Positions 52,364-61,019 of a stretch of DNA of 64,000 nt are shown here, piece after piece; positions within the stretch are counted from its first letter, which is position 1, and each line of letters begins with the position of its first letter. Location: contig OU964920.1 of assembly GCA_918807975.1 (NCBI GenBank), positions 5,282,501 to 5,346,500 of the forward strand, given 5' to 3'. Origin of the DNA: Aplidium turbinatum. Its lineage: Eukaryota > Chordata > Ascidiacea > Aplousobranchia > Polyclinidae. Position numbers and translations under genes: made by a program. Under the pieces are notes generated by a model. The model made no database searches. It saw only the letters and a program-made list of their open reading frames with translations, and was not told the origin of the DNA.

Positions 52364-53904
52364 CAAGGGCGCGGGAAGTAGGGGTGCTCAAGGGGCTGCA
52401 GCCCCCCCTAGAACAAACTCAGCCCCCCCTGGAATTTTCAATAATTGCTTCAGCCCCCCCTAGAAAATTCTGACAATTTAAGGTGGGCCTAAATCATATT
52501 TTCAGAAATTTTTTTGAACAATAATATTGCTACGATGAATCGAGTTCTTGTCACGTGTGGTCGCGCTCATCACTTGCAATAAAGAGTCGTCAATCATAGG
52601 GAGCTATATAGGCTACCTCGCAGTAGCGGTACTAGCCACCCTCCCTACTAACACGGCGGTCCATCGTTTATTAGACATCATTCTGCAATATTTACATTTC
52701 ATGCTGTAGGCTACTTCTGAACATTACAATAATTTATGATATTGCTTTGTCATGTCTGACTAACATGACAGAAGATAGTGCAATGAGAGGAGACGCACAT
52801 GCAAACATATTCGGCTTGGTAAAATAGGCACGCACTATGCAGCTTTATTTTGCGATTACCTGCAGCGGTGAAGTTTTTCAGCCTGCAGAAGCCATCGCAA
52901 GACAGCTCCAAAACAAGATCTTTGCTTCTTCAGCTTTGGAATCAATGACCATTCTCCGCGAACGGATCAGAAATCTCAGAAAAGATGAATTCGTTTCCAA
53001 GCTTATGGAAGCAGCGAACGTCTTTGCGTCTGCTAATAACCTAAAGACGCCAAAAGATCCCCGAGTGAGCAAAACTCCAGCAAGATTTCAAACACAGAGG
53101 AATCGGATAGTTTGTCGTCTGCGGGAGAAGGAGCTTGGAAACGGCAATACATCGAAGCCCTTGATTTGGTTCAAGCTGAGCTTGATCGAAGATTCGGCCA
53201 GGCGGATCTGCTTACAGCAGCCAACAGAGAAAAGGCCCTTTTGAGCTGTGTAAACGGTGAGGAAAGATCTGATACTGAGATCAGCTTACCCGATGCCATC
53301 GCCTAAAAACGGAACTTACTTTGCTCAGCGATGTTGTAAGTGAAGAAACCGCAAACACCGTTCGAAAGGTTGCTGAGCTATTATTGCAACTAAACCCTCA
53401 AACACTAGATCTTTTCAAAGAAACGCAAAAATTCTTTCTCTGCCTTTACCTCTTGGTTTCAGCTGCATCATCACAACGTTCTTTTTCTGCTCTAAGACGC
53501 CTGAAAACGTGGTTGAGAAGCTCAATGACACAAAAAAGACTCACGGTAGGCTACTCATCTTGCGTTAATGCATGTTCACCAAAACATTTTGGACACTGTC
53601 GATGTCAAAGAACTAATGACACAGTTCATAGACAAAACGACATCTGAGCGAAAATCAATCTTCGGAAGCGTGTGAGAGCTCATTTCCACAAAATGTCGAT
53701 TTCATATAACTTTTTAATTTGTTCGATTTTAATGTGTGTGTTTTGGCGTCGTTTATCTTATACAGAAGGCGCCAGGATGGCCACTACCAGTTTTATAAAT
53801 GTACTCGCACACAAGGGGGGGTCTGGGGGGCGAAGCCCCCCAGAAGCTGATAACACTACGACAGCTTCAGCCCCCCCTAGAGAAAAATAGTTCCCGCGCC
53901 ACTG
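52364..53904 (+). mobile_element. hAT transposon, 1.54 kb, complete ends, internally decayed
   Basis: Bounded by the 8-bp duplication CCCAACCC (52,356-52,363 and 53,905-53,912). Ends CAAGGGCGCGGGAAGTA and, inverted, CAGTGGCGCGGGAACTA, three mismatches in 17. Just inside both ends are repeats of the type CAGCCCCCCCTAGA. At about 1.5 kb it is shorter than an autonomous hAT (usually 2.5 kb or more), so the 5' part of the transposase (zinc finger and much of the RNase-H-like core) is missing. The rest is listed as a pseudogene. Confidence 0.9.
52837..53658 (+). pseudogene. hAT transposase remnant, ZMYM1/TTF-finger type, C-terminal part
   Basis: Three overlapping frames give consecutive pieces of one hAT transposase. 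The first has EAIARQLQNKIFASSALESM and LRERIRNLRKDEFVSKLM, the second KRQYIEALDLVQAELDRRFG, and the third the C-terminal dimerisation region SQRSFSALRRLKTWLRSSMT-QKRLT followed, in a shifted frame, by HLALMHVHQNILD and a stop after SERKSIFGSV. SFSALRRLKTWLRS...RLTHLALMHVH is characteristic of the ZMYM1-like / TTF-zinc-finger hAT group. Breaks: a frameshift near 53,110, another near 53,310, and a 10-bp insertion (GTAGGCTACT, 53,546-53,555) exactly between RLT and HLALM. Not functional. Confidence 0.8.
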
Positions 53905-53947
53905 CCCAACCCCCCCCCCCCCCCTTGGCTACGCCACTGGGGGGATG

Positions 53948-54718
53948 CATTCAGAAACCATTGGCTTCATCGTTTCATTGAAGTCAATAGAACAATGACG
54001 CAATAAACGTCACACATTATTCCCTAACGAAACGATTTCTCATGCTATGCGCGAAATTTTACTTAACCTAGTAAGCTAAAAAATTTAAGATATTAAAATA
54101 AGCCTCAAGTTAAAGCAAAGTTATGCCTTTTGGGACGGAATTATTTCATAATTTTGCATCAGGTTGGAGTTAATTTTGAAAATTTCACTAAAGTAAAATT
54201 CCGGGACATTTTGCTAACCGGGACGGGACACCGGGACAGACGTTTAAACCTGGACTGTCCCGGCCAAACCGGGACGTATGGTAGGTCTACGTATAGGCCT
54301 ATAAGCCCAGGTGAGAACACCTCAGACAGATTTTTGAAGTTTTAGCCTGCTGAAATAGGCTACGCCGCAGTAGGCTATAAAAATATCCACTAAAATCCTT
54401 TTTGGTAAAAGTCGTTTGAAATGGTAGGTTAACTTAAATTTTAAACAAACCTTCTAACCATATTCAATTTTAATAAGATGAAATTGGTTACATAGCCTAG
54501 ACTACATAACGACCAATGGTTACACACAAAGTGTGCATCTTGATAAAAAAAAACATTGCCAAAAAAGAGACTAAAGCTAAGAATTTTTTGGGGCCCTGGG
54601 AGCAAGCCCACCACACACACTTTCAAACTTTATTATTTGAACATTTATTAAGTTTTGCATTGTTCATTTATCTTAGAAATGTTGCTTTGTTGAAACTCTG
54701 GTCTTTTCCTATAACTTA
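53948..54718. other. Segment between inverted MITEs, apparently inverted
   Basis: No gene. Contains a CCGGGAC-rich block (54,195-54,280) that looks like the end of another MITE (AAACCGGGACGTATGGTAGG). The flanking MITE target duplications indicate that this segment was flipped relative to its ancestral orientation. Confidence 0.5.
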
Positions 54719-54726
54719 GTTCTAAA

Positions 54727-55169
54727 CAGTGGCGTAGCCATTGGGGGGGGGGGGGGGGGAGGGTTACAACCTCCCCCTTTGGCACGCGTGTGACGTCACG
54801 ATATTGAGAATGATGCTTTCAGCCTAATAAAAAATTGCCTAGTTTTAAACAAAATTGCATTAAAAGAGCGAGTTTTGCCAATACCAAACATTCAAACATC
54901 TCAGCCAGGAATTAGCAACAAGAAAACACAGAGACTTAGCTTTAGTTCCGAAAAATGCCGAAGAAAACATGATCTTATCCTTTTGCTATGCTACCAGACA
55001 GCACCATTTTATAGGAATATTCGTACCCACATTTTTGTTGAAAATGCTTTCAGAATGCACCAAATTCAAAGTAATTTTTCAAAATTTTATGGGGGAAGGC
55101 CCCCAGACTCCCCGCCGCTGGGTGGTCAAAACCCCCCCCCCCCTTTCAAAATGTCTGGCTACGCTACTG
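54727..55169 (-). mobile_element. CAGTGGCGTA MITE, copy 3, inverted relative to copy 2
   Basis: Starts CAGTGGCGTAGCCATTGGGG and ends GTCTGGCTACGCTACTG; reverse-complement body nearly identical to copy 2 (about 98% by eye). An open frame (from 54,875) that appears conserved between copies is simply the shared MITE sequence. Flanks are GTTCTAAA on the left and CATCCCCC on the right. Confidence 0.88.
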
Positions 55170-55178
55170 CATCCCCCT

Positions 55179-55278
55179 ATAAATGTTTGATTTGTGAGTT
55201 AGTGTTATTTCTTTGTTCTCAGTGTTTGTTCTTTCTTTTTTTCTTATAAATGTCTGATTTGTGACTTAGTGTTGCTTA
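55179..55278 (+). repeat. Direct repeat pair, about 35 bp
   Basis: TATAAATGTTTGATTTGTGA-GTTAGTGTT (55,179) and TATAAATGTCTGATTTGTGA-CTTAGTGTT (55,245), 66 bp apart. Confidence 0.75.
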
Positions 55279-55550
55279 AATTAACATGTAGGCTAGGCTA
55301 TTTTCCTTTAAATAAAGTAGGCCTAATAAAAACTTTTATTCAATCTAAGTAGAATACTTTATTATGCAATATTAAAGCTTATAAATATAAATATGGAATA
55401 AAAATTTGCCAAGCTCAGGCCTTCGGCCTTTCGTCCAGTTATTTCATTCATAGTTTTGAGTTTGTCCCGGATTATGCCCAAGAAATTATGGTAAGTCTAC
55501 CTAAGTTATACGGTAGCCTACTATTTTTACTTTATAGCCTATCTCCATTA

Positions 55551-55618
55551 AGAACTTGAATTAAGAGCAAGAGCAAAAGAGCTTGAATTCCGTTAAGAGC
55601 AAGAGAGCTTGAATTCCA
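55551..55618 (+). repeat. Tandem AAGAGC/GCTTGAATTCC repeat
   Basis: TTAAGAGCAAGAGCAAAAGA-GCTTGAATTCCG followed by TTAAGAGCAAGAGA-GCTTGAATTCCA; two units with a preceding partial one. Confidence 0.75.
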
Positions 55619-56377
55619 ATTACCTGTAACGCAGCCGAAATGAACGACATTGTAGCATACACAGCATTGGGCTAGGGCTAGGCTATACAGTAGAGTTAAG
55701 TGGGAACGTGGTTTAGGCTAGGCTACAACCATGGGCGTGATACATGCATCTCGATTGGAGGAGCATGGCTGTCTATGCACAGTGACATTTTCGAGATTTA
55801 CCCCTGACGTTAAACTGCATTAGCTAAATTAGTGACCAGTAGTAATTGTTTCCGTGGTGGAACGACATGCAATTGTTAGCCTACCTACCGCCTACGTTTT
55901 CTTTTGTTGGTTTGTATTCCCGTAAACTGTTGGTAACTTTATCATTGCTGTTGTTTTCCGACAAAGAAAAATAAATTGAATTTGAATACGTCGCCTTAGG
56001 CTACAAGAGTTTTATTATTATTTTTGCTCTTGACATGATCATACTGAGAATGCTGTTCTAGCGAAATCGGTTTATGATTACAAAATGAGGCTGGTAAACT
56101 GTTTGTTGCGTTGAGTAGCAAGATTATAGCCTACTAATGATTCGAGACAGTCAACCGGCTCAAGTGGACAGTTGGCTGGGTTGGTTCACAAAAACAGAAA
56201 AGTTTTATTAGTCCATATTAGGTTATAGCTATTTTTAGCACTATTTACAGAAAATGAGAATAATAAGTATTCCAAACCTGTAGCAACAAGAATGGTTGAA
56301 ACATGCCATTTTTAGAGGATAACTCAATTTAATTTTTACGCCTAACGTAACCTACCCTAAATACGATTCCTACTCAC
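55619..56377. other. Non-coding; probable first intron of the minus-strand gene
   Basis: Downstream (on the minus strand) of the donor at 56,377. Unusually dense in TAGGCTA/TAGCCTA words. No further exon recognised. Confidence 0.35.
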
Positions 56378-56453
56378 CAGCAATGGTTTTGCGTATCTTT
56401 CTTTGTGTTGGGCTGCCCGGAACTTGTTTTCCTATTTGCACAGTTATTATCAT
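56378..56453 (-). CDS. Probable first coding exon of an unidentified gene, head-to-head with PRPF4B
   Basis: On the minus strand an ATG with A at -3 (AAAATGA) opens 25 codons, beginning MIITVQIGKQVPGSPTQ and ending RKIRKTIA. They run straight into a consensus donor, GCTG|GTGAGT (donor GT at 56,377-56,376), leaving one base of the next codon. The peptide is basic, with an SPTQRK motif like a phosphorylated, chromatin- or cell-cycle-type N-terminus, but I do not recognise the protein. An upstream frame (56,450-56,530, 26 codons starting MAQIGIDVDEKRKK) ends in TGA that overlaps this ATG (ATGA). No later exon could be identified; the exon-like segments at 44.5 and 40.0 kb lie on the same strand but cannot be linked to it. 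Chance remains possible. Confidence 0.4.
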
Positions 56454-57080
56454 TTTGATAGTTTAATGTATTTATTGTGTAACAAAATCTTTTTACGTTT
56501 CTCATCAACATCAATTCCAATTTGAGCCATTTGATTGATATAATTTCACCGAGTACCCGATGTTTTCGATAAAATTTCGTAAACCGAATCAGTGTGATTA
56601 CAACACATAAAGACGAAGGCCTTGCGTTTTGGAAATTTTGTAATTTGTTGAGCAAAATGGAGCAGACTTGGCAAAAATAGGGAGTGGGATGATCGGTTTA
56701 GTTGGTTTTATTTTTAACCATCACAACGAAAAACAATATATGCCAAAAACAGCAGAGGTCTAGAAAAAGGTAGTTTATAGATAACTGGGTTAGTGCAGTT
56801 GGGTTTTATTTTTGGCCATCATGGTGGAAAACAATAGCCTAATTTCCAGGGCAGAAGTTGATAAAAAGGCCAAACCCAACAAATAGACTACTATTACTGT
56901 TGTTGATTGTTTTAATTGAGTGCATCTTCAAGTATACCAATACTACTGTATTCTTATTTTTCAGATATAGTTTGGTACAAGTAAGGTAAAAATTTGTCCA
57001 ATATCCTATCAATTTTTTAGTAAGAAAACTACCCTATAGCTTACCTGTATTGCGCTGAAATTTGTACTTTGTAAATCGCC
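56454..57080. promoter_or_regulatory. Putative bidirectional promoter and 5' UTR region
   Basis: About 630 bp separate the two divergently oriented start codons (56,453 minus, 57,081 plus). It must hold the 5' UTRs and promoters of both if the minus-strand exon is real. No TATA box in a convincing position and no CpG island; A+T-rich with imperfectly repeated blocks (TTTTATTTTTRRCCATCA at about 56,706 and 56,806). Confidence 0.35.
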
Positions 57081-57820
57081 ATGGGTGCAAAGCACAAGAA
57101 AAATTTAACTGACTCTGATAGCAGTTTGAGTGACTCTGATTCACTAGCTGAAGAAATAGCTCCAAAAGTTAAAAAATCTCATAAATTAAAGAAGAAACAT
57201 AAAAAACATAAATCAAAGCAAGAAAAGAAAAAAAGCAAATACTATGATGAACCAAAAGAAAAGTCTCGAAAGCGACATAAACAAAAGAAAATGAAACATA
57301 AAAAAATGGAGAGCGACAATAGCTCAGATCATGAAGTACAAGTGCCCAGAAAGAAAAGAAAAACGGACTCTGAAGTAGAAAGTGACAAAGATTGTGATCA
57401 AATGGTTGTTTCTGCAAGTAATGGTGATGAAAAAACTGAAAGTCCTTTTGATCAATCTGTTAATGAAAAAGAAGATGACAGAATTGCCAATGCATTAAAT
57501 GATTTGGAAAAGCAAAAGGCATTACTAGAAGAAGCACTCATGGAGGATAACAATGGGTTTGAAGATGGTGAAATTTTGCCTGCAGAAAAAAATGATAATG
57601 GGTTGGCAGAGTCAGGAGAAAATGGAGAAACCAGTCCAGTACTACATGAAGAAAAAGACAATTCTGAATCAAGAGAACCCAAATCTCACAAAAAGAAGAA
57701 AAAGAAAGAGAAGTCAAAAACCAAAGATGAAACATCACGTCGTCATAAACAGTCATCAAAAGAAGAAAAATCTTCTCGTTCACAATCCAATGATATTGAC
57801 AGTCACAAGTTAATATCTCG
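57081..57820 (+). CDS. PRPF4B: PRP4 pre-mRNA-processing kinase ortholog, exon 1 (N-terminal region)
   Basis: The family is a nuclear dual-specificity kinase of the DYRK/CLK side of CMGC that phosphorylates PRP6 and PRP31 and helps activate the spliceosome. Visible here are 246 codons plus two bases. The ATG lies in a strong context (CGCCATGG). Residues 1-30 are Ser/Asp-rich and 30-80 are Lys/His-rich (KKKHKKHKSKQ). Residues 140-152 read NDLEKQKALLEEA, followed by DGEI at 162, matching the LEDLEKQRALI...EEGEI signature of PRPF4B. Residues 201-235 are Lys/Ser-rich. The donor CTCG|GTATTT at 57,821 is in phase with the acceptor at 63,676: the split codon becomes CGT (Arg 247). Without splicing, the frame ends 11 codons past the donor. 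The kinase domain is outside the window, so the identity rests on the N-terminal signature; another RS-type splicing protein is the main alternative. Confidence 0.75.
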
Positions 57821-57876
57821 GTATTTATATGTTTTAGCTTTTTTATCATTATATTAGCCTATCTTCCCTGTCAATT

Positions 57877-57992
57877 AAAAAAAAAATTGTTGTATTTACA
57901 TTTTAAAAACAAGGCAGAGGCTATATTTACCATATATTGGTAATATAGCCTCTGCCTTGTTTTTAAAATGTAAATACAACAATTTTTTTTTT
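57877..57992. repeat. Near-perfect inverted repeat (58-bp arms) in the PRPF4B intron
   Basis: The left arm starts with an A-run, then ATTGTTGTATTTACATTTTA, AAAACAAGGCAGAGGCTATA, TTTACCA. The right arm is its exact reverse complement apart from one missing T near the loop. The centre is about 57,934 with almost no spacer. It begins only about 56 bp after the exon 1 donor. Either a foldback MITE or a recent inverted duplication. The open frame downstream is incidental. Confidence 0.9.
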
Positions 57993-60394
57993 AAGTACAA
58001 TTGTAGTACAATTCAAGTTCTAATTGTGAAAATATTTACATCTCATACACTCATCAATATACACTCATCTATATACACTCCTGCACTACCGTTTATACTC
58101 GTGGATAGATCGATCTCATGTATAAGTTGTTTGACCACCTTATTCCCGACACTACCATTCAATGGTTCATTCTAAGTATTGGCATTGACATACCATGATC
58201 GTTGAAGGTAAGGAAATTTCAAAGTTGAGTGTAGAGTAACTTACGCTGCTGGAATAGTCACGTAACCATTCACAGCAATATTAAGTAAACCAGCTAAATT
58301 AGAGGCACTATTTTCAACGAGGTCTTCCCGTTTTGAGGTCAATTATGATTGAACAGAACACATTGTTTTGTTCACAATGTGTGAGAATTAAATCGAAAAC
58401 CGACAAAAGAAAAGGTGTTTAATGGTCTTTGTCGCAGATATTGCCTGCATTAACGACGTCTCTTACCGCTATTATCACCTAGCCAACCTGACATCATTGT
58501 TTTATGCGGCCGCTAAGATTTGACATCGACTTCAACAATCATGGAATGTTACGTAATAAGAACGATTATATCCTACACGCAAAAATAAAAAAATTGATCT
58601 CTTAAAACAGCTCTTTCTGCTGTTTTGTCTCGTGAGCTTGCATATTGCTCAACAAGTGTATAAAATTTAAAATTGACAAGAAATCATTAAATTTGAAAAT
58701 TAAGTTTGAATCACTGCAAATAAACGTATTCAAAACTTTTGCTTCGCGGCCGATGCCATTTTACACTCCGTAATCTATGTCGGCAATGATTTTGCCACAG
58801 TAAAAATGCCAAATGCGTTCATTATTAAAACTACCGAGCTGGAGACAACGGCTTGTCCCGTGAGTAAGTTGAACCTGTCTTTTTGAGGTGAAAATCACTT
58901 GCGAACATCTCGACCTATACTCGAGTATATACGGTATTCGATAAAAGACTATAAAGGCTTTCGATAATAAACAGAAGAGAAAACACTTCACCGTTGTTAA
59001 CGCTTTGAAGGTAAGTAATTAGCAAAACGAGGTTAATAAAACTGATAGCGGGTTTCCACTCTGCTTGAGATCATGATTTTTTGCGTTTTATTTCGATAAC
59101 TTCACTGTCTTGATCGTTGTTATTCAGTATTCACTCGCACGAAAATGAAATGAATCGACTTGTTTTCCAACTGTTCCAATTATGAGCTAACAATATCAAA
59201 ATTTTTACGACTGGGCGTATGCGTTTGCGTAAGTAAAACTTATCGTCTCAAGCAGCGATTCTACAAATTCGGAGTGCGACCTCGGTGTCAATATAAACAA
59301 GACAATAAGCTTAATCAAATACTATTTTAATTAAGTAAAATAGCGTTATGGTTATGACGTCATAACCTTTCTCGCCCCCAAGGTTTTTGGAAAAGTCGGC
59401 GCCTATGATTGTAGAAAATGTACTCTAGTGCATTTTTAATGCAAAATTTTTCAGTTTGGGAAATCTATCCTTGCTGACTACTTTCCAGAAGCACTCTGGG
59501 GTTTCATTTTTCCTTGACAGCAAGAATTGGTTGCACTGAAGCTCGCAGAGTTTGAGCTGAAGTTCTGGTAGCTGTGTTTCAACATTAACATCCATAGGAT
59601 TGCTATACAAATGGAGATTAGGTTTTAATCTGTCAAAATCTTCAAATCTATTCTCAAATTCACAAGATAAAGCCTTAACATTTTTCACAAAACGGGAGCA
59701 TTCCACTTCATAATCATCTACCACAAGTGCATGCAAAGAATCAAAGTGTGAAAGATCGTTATTTTCCAAGCATATAGCAAACAGGCGCAGTTTCTTCTGG
59801 AAAGCTTCAATGTGTCCAACTAAAGGTGAAATAGTTTGCTTTCGCCCCTGCAAATTTAGGTTTAACACATTCAAGTGCATTGTCATGTCTGTAAGGAAAG
59901 CAAGATTGCACAAGAAGTTTTTGTCACAACTGAGTTTGGTACATTTGTGTTTCACCCAATTGTTCTGTTTGAAGAAATGATAGTATTTCCTTCCGAAGAC
60001 CAAAGAAATGTTGCAGTACTTTTCCAGCACTAAGCCATCTGACATTTGTATAAAGGGGTAAATCACTGAATTCTGCATTTAACTCTTCTAGAAACGTAAT
60101 GAAACGCCTGTGTCTGTGCGCCTTGTTGCCGCCTCTAACTAAATTTACTATGTCGACAACTGTCTTCATGACATCACTTGTTTGTAACATTTTTCCACAG
60201 AGTGCTTCCTGGTGGATGATACAATGTAGTGTTATACAATCCACACCATTTTTCTTAAGCAAACCAACTAATCCTTTGTTATGACCAGTCATAGCTTTCG
60301 CGCCATCAGTTACGATGCATGAACATTTTTCAAACCCTCCATAGCAATGAATAACAGACTCAAGGGCAGCATAAATATTTGGGTCCACGTCTTT

Positions 60395-61019
60395 TAGGCG
60401 CAGACAGTTAGGTGCCGGTCAAATAGGTGCGCACACTGTGGCGTCAGGACATTTAGGTGCGGAGCACTGAGGCGCCCGGTCATTTAGGTGCTATTCCTAG
60501 TAGGCTAAAGTCTGCAGATTGTATCAGCTTGGCAGGTAGGACAGTGCTTTTCACACAAAATGTTTATTGAACAGAAAAATATGTCACGCCTTCCGTTAAT
60601 GAAGCTGCTTAAACCGGCAATGCTTTTCACACAAAATGTTATATTGAACAGAAAAATATATTGCTTTTTAATGCGCTTGTTTGGCATTTATTTGTTGTTA
60701 GTCTAGGTTTGCGTTGAATGCGTCGGGGAAAGCTTTATCAATAAATTATTCAAGTTTCCGAACATGACGGAGTTCACTTTTAGTTAAGTCAAATAATTAC
60801 TACACTAAATATCAATATAAAATATACAACATATAAATATAAAATATATGTTGTCTCACACGTACTCGCAACCATTGCCCTACTTGCCAAGCCGATACAA
60901 TCTGCAGACTTTACTAGAAATAGCACCTAAATGAACGGGCGCCACAGTGCTCCGCACCTAAATATCCTGACGCCACAGTGTGCGCGCCTATTTGACTGGC
61001 GCCTAACTGTCTGTGCCTA
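60395..61019. mobile_element. Non-autonomous element with about 140-bp terminal inverted repeats, inserted in the hAT gene
   Basis: Left arm 60,395-60,538 and right arm about 60,882-61,019 are inverted repeats of roughly 90% identity, starting TAGGCRCAGACAGTTAGG. Each arm is itself built of a short motif, ATTTAGGTGC, recurring about five times. The outermost bases are TA-GGC...GCC-TA. Excising exactly TAGGC...GCCTA joins TTT to AAA and restores the transposase frame (EQVF|KDVDPN), arguing for insertion without a duplication. If instead the outer TA is a duplicated target, the restored site is off by two bases. No coding capacity; superfamily not assigned. Confidence 0.85.
60545..60660 (+). 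repeat. Internal direct repeat of the inverted-repeat element
   Basis: TGCTTTTCACACAAAATGTT-TATTGAACAGAAAAATAT (60,545) is repeated with one base changed or added at 60,621-60,660, 38 bp apart. Confidence 0.85.

Larger units (their letters stand above)
51951..53939 (+). mobile_element. CAGTGGCGTA MITE, copy 2, interrupted by a hAT transposon
   Basis: The left end CAGTAGCGTAGCCAGGAATT and the right end CTTGGCTACGCCACTG are those of the family. The MITE proper is 51,951-52,363 plus 53,905-53,939; everything between is a later hAT insertion with its own 8-bp duplication. Over the shared body it differs from copy 3 at only about 2% of positions. Its left flank is TCTAGATC and its right flank GGGGGATG, which do not match each other but match copy 3 flanks in reverse complement (see findings). 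Confidence 0.88.

Noticed and set aside
57957-58175. 72-codon open frame in the PRPF4B intron
   Set aside because: Begins inside the right arm of the hairpin and has no recognisable protein features.
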